Positions 42,652 through 51,680 are shown, counted from the first letter of the stretch. The stretch: DNA of 64,000 bases from Paenibacillus sp. XY044 (GCF_002257645.1 NZ_NQMO01000011.1:124001-188000), one strand, 5' to 3'. The notes: generated from the letters alone by a model not told the origin. Made by a program: numbers and translations.

Positions 42652-45600
42652 TTATTCGTCTTCTTTAAAGACCGGGCGCAATCGGATGGAAAATTCGAAT
42701 TCCCGCTCATCGAGACGGTACTTCTCCAGCAGCTCCGGACCGCAGGAATTGGAGCCGACACCGCTCATTTTGTAGTCGAGATGAACGATCGTTTCCTTCC
42801 GCTTGACCAGCTGGTGCAGATGAGCGGCTTCCTCCAGATCTTGCGGCAAGTAATGGGAGGCGTTAAACGAAAACGGTGCATTTCCGTGGAAAGCAAGCCC
42901 CATGCCCAGCTCGCTCGTCACCATCGCCCATTCCGTCCCATAGCGCGAGCCGTTCTCCTGCGGCATGATGTACGGCTCGAACATGTCGTCGACGCGAAGA
43001 AGGTATTTGCCCACTCGCACGCTTTGGCGCTTGTCAACATAGCTGGCATGCGGACCCAGACCGAAATATTCGACCTCCTCGCTGCCCACCGGCATGACGG
43101 CCCGAAGTCCGAAGCGGGGCAGAAACGGCAGCCCCTCCCGGAGCTTGACGCTCGCCGTCAGCGCAATCTCACCCGAACCGTCCACACGCCATACGGCCTG
43201 TCCATGAAGGACTGGATGCTTCATGTAGCCGCCGAGCGAAAAGTCCACGGTCATCTCGATCGCATCCTCTTGCGGCTCGCTCATCCGAACTTGATATACT
43301 TTGGTGTCTGCCCGATGGTACCCCGCATCCTTCCATTGATGCTGGACGTTGCGATCATTGTCCGTCGGCGCCCGCCAAATGCTAAAGGCCAGCGGCGCTG
43401 CAAGCATATCCACCCCTTGTTTGGAGACGCGGACAAAGGTTCCCAGGTTCCGGTCAAACACGTGACGGAAATCCATCCCTGCCACGATCAGCTGCGCCCC
43501 GTCTTCCACGACGTGCACAGGTCGTGCGCGCAGGGCGGTCAGCCACCCTTGCTCCGGCTGGACAGCGGAATCCTCCGCCGCCATCTCGAACTGGGCAAAC
43601 GCGATTTTCTCCCCGCGCTCGGACCACTCTGTGGATTCACAGAGCGAGGCGGTCAGCGTCAGGAAGCAGCGCCCGTCGGGAAACGCCTTTTGGAACGGAA
43701 TGATGACCGTCACGTTCTCCCGGGGACCTGCCTGGATCGTCCCCAGACTTCCCTGCTCCACGATTTCTCCGCACCGCTCCAGCGTCCAGTCGAAGGTCAA
43801 ATGGGACAGGTCGGAAAAATCGTACAGATTCGTAATGATCAGCGTGCCGCGGGACAAATCCTCGGCTTCCATGCGCACCGGCGCAATAACCTGCTTCAGC
43901 TCCAGCAGTCCGACATGCGGAACCCGATCCGGCGACACGAGGCCGTCGATGCAGAAATTGCCGTCGTTCGGATGATCCCCGAAGTCCCCGCCGTAACCGA
44001 AATACTCACGCCCGTCAGGCGCTTTAGTGCGGATGCCGTGATCGTTCCATTCCCACACGCAGCCGCCCATCAAATTCGGGTAGGCGTAGAACAAATCCCA
44101 GTACTCTTTTAGATCGCCTGGCCCGTTGCCCATAGCATGGCTGTATTCGCACAGGAACAGCGGCTTCGGATGATCCGGATTTTGGCCGTAGCTCTCCACG
44201 TATTCCAGCGACGGATACATCTCGCTTTCGATGTCGAGCGCCTCCGTATCGCCCTCGCCATGGTAGCGCAGGGAGGCACCTTCATAATGGACCAGTCTGC
44301 TGCCGTCGCGTGAACGGGTCCATTCGGCCATGGCAATATGGTTGCGCCCGTATCCCGATTCGTTGCCCATGGACCAAATGATGACGCAAGGATGGTTTTT
44401 GTCGCGCTCCACCAGCCGGATGGCCCGGTCCACAAACGCCTTCTCCCAATCGGGATCGCGGGTCAGCTGATGGAAATCTCCGGATACGGCCAGCCCGTGG
44501 CATTCCAGATCGGCCTCGTCGACCACATAGAAGCCCATCCGGTCACATAGCTCCAAAAACCGCGGATCGTTCGGATAGTGGGAGGTCCGGACCGTATTCA
44601 CGTTATGCCGCTTCATCAGCTTCAGGTCCCGGATCATATGGTTCAGCGGCACCGTCTGTCCCAAATCAGGGTGGGAGTCGTGACGGTTTACGCCCTTCAG
44701 TTTGACTGCCTGGCCGTTAATCCTGAATACGCTGTCAACAATGTCGATCCGGCGGAATCCGACCGGAAAACGGAGCACTTCCCTTCCGTCCTGCACAAAT
44801 AACTCGTACAAATATGGCTGCTCCGCGTTCCACAGCACCGGATTTTCGATCTCCAGCGTAATGACGCTCCGTCCGTCCGCCCGAACCGCCCCTTTGGCTA
44901 CGGTCGTTCCATCCGCATCCTGCAGCAGGGCCAGCGCATCCAGCGCGCCGCTCGTCTCCACCTCGCACAGGAGTTTCGCTGAGGCATGATCCGGCGAAAT
45001 GACCTGTTTGATAAATACGTCGCGGACATGGGCCTCATCCCGGGCGAGCAGGTACACGTCCCGAAATATCCCGGAGAACCGCCAGACGTCCTGATCTTCC
45101 AAATAAGTGCCGTCGCACCATTTGAGGACCATGACGGCGATGCGATTCGTTCCCGGCCGGATCAGCCCGGAAACGTTAAACTCGGCCGGTATCCGGCTGC
45201 CTTGGCTGTACCCGGCAAACTGCCCGTTGATCCACAGGTAGAAGCAGGAATTAACCCCTTCGAACATGGTGTAGACCTGCTTGCCCGTCCAGTCTTCGCG
45301 CACCGTAAACTCCCTGACGTAGAGCCCGGCAGGATTGCGGTCCGGAACGTAAGGCGGATCCACCGGAATCGGATAATTGACGTTCGTATAATGGAGCTGG
45401 TCGTACCCTTCGGTCTGCCAGCACGACGGGACGACGAGTTCCTCCCATGAAGAAGCATCGAACGCGTCTTCATAGAACGTATCCGTCACGTCCCGGACGC
45501 TTTCATGGTACTGAAACTTCCAGGCGCCGTTTAATGTTTGGAACAAAGGGGATCTGGAGCGCTTGCCGGAACGCGCCGAATCGGCGTCGGCATAAGGAAT

Positions 45601-45675
45601 GTAATAGGATCTCGCCTCCTCGCGGTGAATATGAAGGACGCTTGCGTCTTCCCAAACCCGGTCAAGCTTAATCAT
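42652..45675 (-). CDS. lacZ: GH2 beta-galactosidase (LacZ type)
   Basis: About 1007 residues with LacZ layout: sugar-binding domain (SPLFQTLNGAWKFQY; VPSCWQTEGYDQLHYTN), immunoglobulin-like domain, TIM barrel with acid/base Glu in WSMGNESGYGRNH and nucleophile Glu in FLCEYSHAMGNGPGD, then the beta-gal small chain domain (GMDFRHVFDRNLGTF; WRAPTDND). Cytoplasmic. ATG at 45675 has GAGGAG 9 bases upstream; an earlier in-frame ATG overlaps that site. 144 bp behind a sulfatase gene on the same strand, so it may act on desulfated beta-galactosides. Confidence 0.94.
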   Translation of the reverse strand: MIKLDRVWEDASVLHIHREEARSYYIPYADADSARSGKRSRSPLFQTLNGAWKFQYHESVRDVTDTFYEDAFDASSWEELVVPSCWQTEGYDQLHYTNVNYPIPVDPPYVPDRNPAGLYVREFTVREDWTGKQVYTMFEGVNSCFYLWINGQFAGYSQGSRIPAEFNVSGLIRPGTNRIAVMVLKWCDGTYLEDQDVWRFSGIFRDVYLLARDEAHVRDVFIKQVISPDHASAKLLCEVETSGALDALALLQDADGTTVAKGAVRADGRSVITLEIENPVLWNAEQPYLYELFVQDGREVLRFPVGFRRIDIVDSVFRINGQAVKLKGVNRHDSHPDLGQTVPLNHMIRDLKLMKRHNVNTVRTSHYPNDPRFLELCDRMGFYVVDEADLECHGLAVSGDFHQLTRDPDWEKAFVDRAIRLVERDKNHPCVIIWSMGNESGYGRNHIAMAEWTRSRDGSRLVHYEGASLRYHGEGDTEALDIESEMYPSLEYVESYGQNPDHPKPLFLCEYSHAMGNGPGDLKEYWDLFYAYPNLMGGCVWEWNDHGIRTKAPDGREYFGYGGDFGDHPNDGNFCIDGLVSPDRVPHVGLLELKQVIAPVRMEAEDLSRGTLIITNLYDFSDLSHLTFDWTLERCGEIVEQGSLGTIQAGPRENVTVIIPFQKAFPDGRCFLTLTASLCESTEWSERGEKIAFAQFEMAAEDSAVQPEQGWLTALRARPVHVVEDGAQLIVAGMDFRHVFDRNLGTFVRVSKQGVDMLAAPLAFSIWRAPTDNDRNVQHQWKDAGYHRADTKVYQVRMSEPQEDAIEMTVDFSLGGYMKHPVLHGQAVWRVDGSGEIALTASVKLREGLPFLPRFGLRAVMPVGSEEVEYFGLGPHASYVDKRQSVRVGKYLLRVDDMFEPYIMPQENGSRYGTEWAMVTSELGMGLAFHGNAPFSFNASHYLPQDLEEAAHLHQLVKRKETIVHLDYKMSGVGSNSCGPELLEKYRLDEREFEFSIRLRPVFKEDE

Positions 45676-45773
45676 TCGGATCATCTCCTCAATTTACCGT
45701 TAACGTATCGTAGAAAAACCTGCCAAGTCGTAAACGTTACCTGTATCAAGACATCAGCTGCCCATATGGTTTT

Positions 45774-45797
45774 ATATCGTTAATACAATATCGTTAA
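45774..45797. repeat. Tandem ATATCGTTAA direct repeat between sulfatase and lacZ
   Basis: ATATCGTTAA occurs at 45774-45783 and 45788-45797, 14 bp apart, just after the sulfatase stop. CGTTAACG and CGTAAACGTTAC variants occur nearer lacZ (about 45700-45745). Possible operators for the local ROK repressor. Confidence 0.35.
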
Positions 45798-45819
45798 AAT
45801 AAAGAACCCGCTGCTGCCA

Positions 45820-47313
45820 TCAAGCCCGGATATGGGACAGTGCCGCCGCCTGCTTCCGGCCGGCGATGAGCCGCTCTCCGTCCGTAAAGCCTTCTTCCCG
45901 CCCTTCCAGCTCGCGAATGAGAATAGAACGCCAATGATCGATCCGTTCCCGGCAGGCTTCTTCGGAAATGACGTTGTGCAGCTCCATGGGGTCTTTCGCC
46001 AGGTTAAAAAACTGCTCTTCCCCGGTTTGCGAATACCATATGAACTTCTCCGTCCCGTTCGTGACCCATTGGGTGGACTGAAGACCGTATGCGTGCTCCC
46101 CATGCAGATGGTTCCGCCATGCCGGCTGCGTATCATTCGCTTTGTTCCCGGCCGCGGCCAGCTTCCAGATGCTGTCCCCTTCGACACCTTCCGGGATCTG
46201 AACCCCTGCCGCATCAAGCAGTGACGGCATAATGTCCCGCAGCTCCACGACCTCATCGGCCACGGCCCCCCGCTTGAGATGGAGCCGGTTGCCGGGGTCG
46301 TTCACGATAAACGGTACGTGAGCACTTCCTTCATAAGGCAGCGCCTTCCGGAACAAGTGATGGTCGCCAAGCAGCTCTCCGTGATCCGAGGTGAACATGA
46401 TAACCGTGTTATGGAGCTCTCCGTACTCGTTCAGAGCCTGCAGGAACCGGCCGATTTGGTGGTCCAGGTGGGTGATCAGCGCATAATAGGCGGCCCTTGC
46501 CCTGCGCAGCCTGCGTTTGGGGACGAGCCCCTTGCCCGTCGTCGGCGCCAAACCTTCCAGAGCAGGGTCATCCCCTTGCGCCCAGTCTCCGACCGGCGGA
46601 TCCGGAATATCCACATCTTCGTAAAGATCCAAATACGCCTGCGGCGGATCGAACGGCGGATGCGGGCGGACGAAGGACATCCACAGGAAGAACGGCTTCC
46701 CCGGGTCTCTGCGGCGCAGGAAATCGATCGACTGGGTCACGACCCAGTTCGTCGGATGCTGCATTTCGTCCAGATGCCACGGCCGTGCGACGGTCGATGC
46801 GTTGCAATCCAGGCCCGTGTCGATCAGATCGGCGCCGGGCACTCGATCCCGGAGCCACTGCAAATAATCGTCCACCTGATCATAATGCTCCTGCATCGGG
46901 ATTCCGTGAAAATTGCGGTTGTGATGCAGGTAGCCGTCATGCAGCACAACGTTGTGAAATCCAAGCAGGTTACGGGCGGGATACACATGCATTTTGCCGA
47001 TGCACTGCGTATGGTATCCCGCTTTGGCCAGCTCCCCCGGCAGCGTGACCGGATAATTCCACGGTACCCGATCCTGATACCCGACACGTCCATGCGTCCG
47101 CCCGGACTGGCCCGTAAAGATGGCCGCACGGGCAGGAACGCAGGTCGGGGTCGCCGAATAGGCGCGGCTGAACCTGACGCCGGTCCGGGCAAGCTCGTCC
47201 AGATTCGGCGTTTCCACGACGGGATGGCCGGCGATGCTGAGACAGTCGAATCGCATCTGGTCCACAGTAATCAGCAGCACATTAGGCCTGCCTTTGTCCT
47301 CGTTCAAATTCAT
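45820..47313 (-). CDS. Type I (formylglycine) sulfatase
   Basis: Hydrolyses sulfate esters using a cysteine-derived formylglycine. 497 residues: metal site NVLLITVDQMRFDCL, active-site motif CVPARAAIFTGQ (C-x-P-x-R, Cys to be oxidised), GYHTQCIGKMHVYP, FVRPHPPFDPP, and the second metal site MFTSDHGELLGDH. No signal peptide, so cytoplasmic. AGGAGG 6 bases before the ATG. The maturation enzyme is encoded 1.8 kb away (49079-50302). With GH2 downstream and a ROK regulator divergent, it fits use of a sulfated galactoside; the sulfatase subfamily and substrate are not determinable. Confidence 0.92.
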   Translation of the reverse strand: MNLNEDKGRPNVLLITVDQMRFDCLSIAGHPVVETPNLDELARTGVRFSRAYSATPTCVPARAAIFTGQSGRTHGRVGYQDRVPWNYPVTLPGELAKAGYHTQCIGKMHVYPARNLLGFHNVVLHDGYLHHNRNFHGIPMQEHYDQVDDYLQWLRDRVPGADLIDTGLDCNASTVARPWHLDEMQHPTNWVVTQSIDFLRRRDPGKPFFLWMSFVRPHPPFDPPQAYLDLYEDVDIPDPPVGDWAQGDDPALEGLAPTTGKGLVPKRRLRRARAAYYALITHLDHQIGRFLQALNEYGELHNTVIMFTSDHGELLGDHHLFRKALPYEGSAHVPFIVNDPGNRLHLKRGAVADEVVELRDIMPSLLDAAGVQIPEGVEGDSIWKLAAAGNKANDTQPAWRNHLHGEHAYGLQSTQWVTNGTEKFIWYSQTGEEQFFNLAKDPMELHNVISEEACRERIDHWRSILIRELEGREEGFTDGERLIAGRKQAAALSHIRA

Positions 47314-47723
47314 CGGCTCTCCTCCTTGAATTCAGCGGATATGATCAGTAACCTTAAGAGAATCCTTGAAATTGCCTCGTTCCCCCTTATTAAACCCTTC
47401 ACGTGATGAAAAGTAAATGAAATTATTCGTTTTTTCGTGCATATCAAGCCGATTGGAAAACAATGAAAACGGATTACTCCAATTACTTTATTCCAAAAAG
47501 AAATTAAGATAGGTATAATGAGGGGTAACGCCTCCCGGATGAAGTTGCAGCCCGGTTGCCACTTGTTGGGGCCGTGTGTATGATAATCATGAAGCAGCCA
47601 GTACGTATAATTGTAGAAAAACCTTTGCCAGCAGGAAGCCCCTCCGGCGCACGCCGCCGTGATCGTTTTTTTGGGAGTCACCCGCTGGCTTTAACGGTTC
47701 AGAATAGTGAGGATAACGGTGAT
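47314..47723. other. 410-bp divergent promoter region, sulfatase / ROK regulator
   Basis: A rightward promoter with weak -35 TTCCAA (47491-47496) and -10 TATAAT (47514-47519), 17 bp apart, would give the ROK gene a leader of about 200 nt. AT-rich sequence toward the sulfatase includes TGAAAACGGATTAC near 47463, a poor cre match. The frame of the ROK gene is open through the leader, but the codons there look non-coding. Confidence 0.5.
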
Positions 47724-48950
47724 ATGCAAGAATTCAAGGAAGAGAGATGGAATGTAAAAGAACGCATTCCCTCACCGAAAGCGAAGGAACTGTTCTATGA
47801 TATCCGGCGCAAGCAGGAAATTTCCAAGAGCGACCTGCTGGCCTCAAGCGGGCTGACCATCAGCACGCTGACCCGCGTCCTCGACGAGCTTGTCTCCATC
47901 GGCGTCATAACCGAGAGCGGACTTGGCGCTTCGACCGGGGGACGGCGTCCGATTCTATACCAAGTCCGGGGCGAGTATGGCTATGCGTTCGGCCTCGATG
48001 TCTCCCGTGTCGTCTCCCGCCTCATTCTGCTCGATTTGAACGGGCAGACGCTGGAGACGGCCGAATGGGACATGACGGGCGACATGACGCCGGAGCGGCT
48101 GATCGGCGAGGTTGTCGACCGCGCCAAGGAATGGCTTGCCGCACACGGCATCCCGCTGGGCCAAGTCATCGGCATGGGCATCGGCGCTGTCGGCCCGCTT
48201 GACCGCGAGGCCGGCATCATTGAGGAGCCGGAGTGGTTTGCCGCGCCGGGCTGGCAGCATGTCGAGATCGTGCGCCTCATCGAGGAGGCGCTGCACGTTC
48301 CGGTGCTGCTCGACAACGGCGCCAATGCCGCCATCGTCGCCGAAGCGTGGGCGAACCGCGGCAAGGATTTCCGCCACATGCTGTACGTGCATGGCGGCAC
48401 GGGCCTGCGGCTGTCCATGATGTCGGACAGCAAGCTGATCTATGGGGCAGCCGATATGGAAGGCTCGTTTGGGCAGATGATCATCCAGGCGGATGGCATC
48501 CCTTACCGAACCGCCAAAGGCAACCACGGCTGCCTCGATTCCTACGCGTCGGTCCATGCGATCGAGCGCGAAGTGAATTCCCGGCTGCGGATCGGCCGGA
48601 GCAGCCGGCTGCAGCAGATGCTGGAGCCGGACGAGCCGGCCCGCTTCAGCCATATCATGCAGGCGCTGAAGCTGATGGATCCGATGGTCACCGAAGTCGT
48701 GACCCAGGCGGCAACGTACTTTGGCATCGGCCTGGCCAACCTGCTGAACATTTTGTATCCCGAGAAGGTGGTCCTTGGCGGACCGCTGATGATGGATTCG
48801 AACCTGTTCTTCTATACGGCGACCCAGACCGCCATCCGCAAAACGTATCATTACCCGAAATACCAGGTCATTTTCAGCAAAGGCAGTTTCGGCGAAGAAG
48901 CGATCGCCGTCGGGGCGGCGCTTCTGATGCTCGAGCAATTGACCTGCTGA
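47724..48950 (+). CDS. ROK family transcriptional repressor
   Basis: 408 residues of the XylR/NagC type. The N-terminal winged helix (KAKELFYDIRRKQEISKSDLLASSGLTISTLTRVLDELV; STGGRRPILY) is followed by an ASKHA sugar-sensing domain with YAFGLDVSRVVSRLILLDLNG, GAVGPLDREAG, VLLDNGANAAIVAEAW and KVVLGGPL. The zinc-binding C-x-C-G-x2-G-C motif is reduced to GNHGCLDSY, so two Cys ligands are lost. Start at ATG 47724, with a GTGAGG-type site. Divergent from the sulfatase, upstream of the formylglycine enzyme. It most likely represses this locus and responds to a sugar. Confidence 0.86.
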   Translation: MQEFKEERWNVKERIPSPKAKELFYDIRRKQEISKSDLLASSGLTISTLTRVLDELVSIGVITESGLGASTGGRRPILYQVRGEYGYAFGLDVSRVVSRLILLDLNGQTLETAEWDMTGDMTPERLIGEVVDRAKEWLAAHGIPLGQVIGMGIGAVGPLDREAGIIEEPEWFAAPGWQHVEIVRLIEEALHVPVLLDNGANAAIVAEAWANRGKDFRHMLYVHGGTGLRLSMMSDSKLIYGAADMEGSFGQMIIQADGIPYRTAKGNHGCLDSYASVHAIEREVNSRLRIGRSSRLQQMLEPDEPARFSHIMQALKLMDPMVTEVVTQAATYFGIGLANLLNILYPEKVVLGGPLMMDSNLFFYTATQTAIRKTYHYPKYQVIFSKGSFGEEAIAVGAALLMLEQLTC

Positions 48951-49078
48951 GCACGCAGAACTTTGAGCGGCCAAAGTCTGAGCCGCTGATCACGATGCGT
49001 TTGGAAGCATTACATTCGAATGAACATGAAACATGTTAGAAAGATCATCTCCCCTCAGGAAAGGAGTAAGGATCAAAG

Positions 49079-50302
49079 ATGACCCAAGAGACCTCTTCCA
49101 AAGTTCCAACGCCGGAGAATGCCGGTAAGGCACAGGCCTCGTCCTGCTGCTGTTCAGCCGGGCGGGCCGACGCTTTGCAGGCTTCCGCTTGTGGAACCCC
49201 TGCTTCCGGGGAATTGAACCCGCCCCAAGCGAAGCTTCCCCACGAAGCGAAAGCGGGTGCCATCGCCGCAAGCGAGCTTCAAGCCCCCCAAGAAACAGAA
49301 AAAGGCACGGAACCGGATACCCTGACGGTATCAGCTGACGATTCAGACCCGGTTTCGCCTTCTCTTGCCGGTTCCGCGGCTGAACGTTTCCCTAGCCCTG
49401 CCGCCCAGCAAGAGACAAGCCCGGCAGAAAATCCGGCACGGCCCGATTCCTCCCAGTGGCCGATCATCCCCGAGGGCACCTATATCCTCGGCACCGATGA
49501 CGGGGAAGGCTTCGCCTCGGACGCCGAAGGGCCTGCGCGGCCGGTGCACATCCCGGCGTTCCGCATGTCGCCTTATGCCGTCACGAACGCCGAATTCGCC
49601 GCTTTCGTCCAGGCGACCGGCTACGTCACCGAAGCCGAAAATTTCGGCTGGTCGTACGTATTCCAACTGCTGATTCCGGATTCCCAGCAGGTGAAGATCG
49701 TCGGCTCCCCGCAGCGGACGCCATGGTGGCTCGGCGTCGAAGGCGCCACTTGGCGGGAGCCGGAAGGCCCCGGCAGCGGCATCGGTGACCGGATGGACCA
49801 TCCCGTGGTCCATGTCTCCTGGAATGACGCAGCCGCATACTGCGCCTGGGCCGGTGTCCGGCTGCCCGCCGAAGTGGAGTGGGAAGCCGCGGCCCGCGGC
49901 GGCCTGGAGCGCAAGCGCTACCCTTGGGGCGACGTGCTGCGCCCTGGAGGGGAGCACCGCTGCAACATTTGGCAGGGCGTATTCCCTACCAAAAATCATG
50001 CCAGCGACGGCTATCTCGGCACCGCCCCCGTGGACGCCTATCTCCCGAACGGATACGGGTTGTACAACATGTCGGGCAACGTCTGGGAATGGTGCGGCGA
50101 CTGGTTTACGTCCGACCCGGCACAGCGCGGCTCATCGGAACGGCCGGAAGGGCCCGCCCAGGGAAACGCCCGCCTCATGAAGGGCGGATCGTACTTATGC
50201 CATCAATCCTACTGCAACCGATATCGCGTCGCCGCGCGCAGCGGCAATACACCGGACAGCTCTACAGGCAACATCGGTTTCCGCGTGGTCGCGGATCTGT
50301 AA
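49079..50302 (+). CDS. Formylglycine-generating enzyme (sulfatase-modifying factor)
   Basis: Copper- and oxygen-dependent enzyme that converts the sulfatase active-site Cys to formylglycine. Residues about 125-407 are the FGE fold: IIPEGTYILGTDDGEGFASDAEGP, FRMSPYAVTNAEFAAFV, HPVVHVSWNDAAAYCAW, RLPAEVEWEAAARGG, YNMSGNVWEWCGDWF, and KGGSYLCHQSYCNRYRVAARSGN with the catalytic Cys374 and Cys379. Both active cysteines mark a true FGE rather than a general FGE-fold protein. The first 125 residues are a Pro/Ala/Ser/Glu-rich tail with a CCC cluster (23-25), not part of the core fold. Follows the ROK gene by 128 bp; the partner sulfatase is divergent. Confidence 0.92.
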   Translation: MTQETSSKVPTPENAGKAQASSCCCSAGRADALQASACGTPASGELNPPQAKLPHEAKAGAIAASELQAPQETEKGTEPDTLTVSADDSDPVSPSLAGSAAERFPSPAAQQETSPAENPARPDSSQWPIIPEGTYILGTDDGEGFASDAEGPARPVHIPAFRMSPYAVTNAEFAAFVQATGYVTEAENFGWSYVFQLLIPDSQQVKIVGSPQRTPWWLGVEGATWREPEGPGSGIGDRMDHPVVHVSWNDAAAYCAWAGVRLPAEVEWEAAARGGLERKRYPWGDVLRPGGEHRCNIWQGVFPTKNHASDGYLGTAPVDAYLPNGYGLYNMSGNVWEWCGDWFTSDPAQRGSSERPEGPAQGNARLMKGGSYLCHQSYCNRYRVAARSGNTPDSSTGNIGFRVVADL

Positions 50303-50313
50303 CGACAAGCCCG

Positions 50314-50349
50314 AAAAGGCACCGCTCCTCATGTGAAGCGGTGCCTTTT
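50314..50349 (+). terminator. Terminator of the FGE gene (twin of 51681-51715)
   Basis: AAAAGGCACCGCT and AGCGGTGCCTTTT pair around about 10 bases. The stem is nearly identical to the terminator at 51681-51715. Confidence 0.85.
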
Positions 50350-50449
50350 GGCGTTTGCTTATTTGTCTTCCTTCGATCTGATGCCAGGCCGCGGTTCCAG
50401 ACACGCTTCGTAATCACGTTTGTTATATTTTGTGACTGCAAACAGAATG

Positions 50450-50482
50450 AAACGGACTAGCATAATAAACGCTAGTCCGTTT
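50450..50482. terminator. Terminator overlapping the 3' end of the HxlR gene
   Basis: AAACGGACTAGC and GCTAGTCCGTTT, a 12-bp perfect stem with a 9-base loop. The last codons and stop of the HxlR gene lie within one arm. Confidence 0.78.
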
Positions 50483-50831
50483 CTTTTTGTTCATTATTCG
50501 TCATTTTGAGCTGCTTTCGCTTGACATGGGCCACTCCCCATTGATGCAAGGATTCCAAGATCGGAGACAGGCTCTTGCCGTATTCCGTGATGGAGTATTC
50601 CACTTTTGGCGGGACTTGCGGATAAACGATTCGGTTAACGATCTCCTCTTCCTCCAATTCGCGCAGATGGAGCGTAAGCATCCTTTGCGTGATATCTGGC
50701 AGTAATCTCCTGAGCTCATTGAACCGCAATGGCTTGCCTTGAAGCAAATGATAAAGGATAATCGGCTTCCATTTGCCGACGATCGAATCCAGCGCAACTA
50801 CGAATTGACATTGGACAGGGTTCTTTTGCAT
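50472..50831 (-). CDS. HxlR family (DUF24) redox/quinone-type regulator
   Basis: A 119-residue winged-helix protein: SIVGKWKPIILYHLLQGKPLRFNELRRLLPDITQRMLTLHLRELEEEEIVNR and YSITEYGKSLSPILESL. A single conserved-position Cys8 (NPVQCQF) precedes the HTH, as in B. subtilis YodB, CatR and HypR, which sense quinones and disulfide stress through that residue. Divergent from an FMN azoreductase with a perfect ACTTAC-N5-GTAAGT operator between them, the same arrangement as yodB and azoR1. Most likely a repressor of the azoreductase and of itself. Confidence 0.88.
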   Translation of the reverse strand: MQKNPVQCQFVVALDSIVGKWKPIILYHLLQGKPLRFNELRRLLPDITQRMLTLHLRELEEEEIVNRIVYPQVPPKVEYSITEYGKSLSPILESLHQWGVAHVKRKQLKMTNNEQKETD

Positions 50832-50888
50832 ACGTTGGCCGCCTCCGTTACAGTACCTTTTTTGTTACTATACCACATTATTGTGCCT

Positions 50889-50905
50889 ACTTACCATAAG
50901 TAAGT
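50889..50905. promoter_or_regulatory. HxlR-type operator between regulator and azoreductase
   Basis: ACTTAC-CATAA-GTAAGT, perfect 6-bp arms and a 5-bp spacer, in the divergent promoter region. The TTAC-N5-GTAA core recurs at the CatE-like promoter (42090-42102). Confidence 0.72.
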
Positions 50906-50968
50906 TAATATTATATGATCAGCATTGTAAATGTTCTTAAAATCATTTTCAGAAGGGAAGTATGAATC

Positions 50969-51598
50969 ATGGCAACTGTACTGTACATCACCGCACATCC
51001 CCTTAATCCTGAGGAATCTTATAGCCTCGCGGTGGGCAAAGAATTTATTGAAGCGTACCGTGAAGCAAATCCAACAGATGAAGTTGTTCATTTGGATCTG
51101 TATAAAGAAAATATTCCGCAAATCGATGCTGATGTTTTAAGGGGGTGGGGAAAGCTTCGGTCGGGTTCGACTTTCGATCAGCTGTCCGAAGCCGAGAAAT
51201 CAAAAGTAGCCCGTCTTGAGGAGATTCTTAATCAATTCGTGGCAGCCGATAAGTACGTTTATGTCTCCCCGATGTGGAATTTTACGGTCCCGCCGGTTTT
51301 GAAAGCATACACGGATGCGACTTCCATTCCGGGCAAGACTTTCAAATATACCGAAAATGGTCCTGTAGGTCTGTTGCCCGGCAAGAAAGCCTTGCACATT
51401 CAAGCTAGCGGTTCCGTTTATTCGGAAGGTCCTTTAGCTCCAATTGAAATGGGACACAGCTATATGAACAAGATTTTACAGTTCTATGGGATTGAATCTG
51501 AGGCTATTTCTGTTGAAGGAACGGCAATATCAGAGCAGGCTCCATTGGTAAAAGAAAAAGCGATTGCGCAAGCCAAGGAAGTTGCCAAACGTTTCTAA
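50969..51598 (+). CDS. azoR: FMN-dependent NADH-azoreductase
   Basis: A flavodoxin-like quinone/azo reductase of 209 residues. ITAHPLNPEESYSLAVGKEFIEAYREANP, the FMN-site SPMWNFTVPPVLKAYTDA and GPVGLLPGKKALHIQASGSVYSEGP are diagnostic of AzoR. It reduces quinones by two electrons, avoiding radical formation. Site AAGGGAAG precedes the ATG. Divergent from an HxlR regulator with a shared operator. A small GTTGAA/TTCAAC hairpin near 51655-51680 may end its transcript. Confidence 0.93.
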   Translation: MATVLYITAHPLNPEESYSLAVGKEFIEAYREANPTDEVVHLDLYKENIPQIDADVLRGWGKLRSGSTFDQLSEAEKSKVARLEEILNQFVAADKYVYVSPMWNFTVPPVLKAYTDATSIPGKTFKYTENGPVGLLPGKKALHIQASGSVYSEGPLAPIEMGHSYMNKILQFYGIESEAISVEGTAISEQAPLVKEKAIAQAKEVAKRF

Positions 51599-51654
51599 TG
51601 GGGGTTCGCCATCGTTCTCGAACCGAAATCCGCAAGAACCTAAATGATAGAAAA

Positions 51655-51680
51655 GCCCGTTGAAGTTTTTTCAACAGGCT
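51655..51680. terminator. Hairpin terminator after the azoreductase gene
   Basis: AGCC-GTTGAA and TTCAAC-GGCT arms (one unpaired base on each side) with a 5-base loop; on the minus strand TTTTCT follows. It lies side by side with the next terminator. Confidence 0.6.

Noticed and set aside
45690..45760. cre site upstream of lacZ (CGTAAACGTTACCT)
   Set aside because: Three mismatches to the consensus; more likely part of another palindromic operator.
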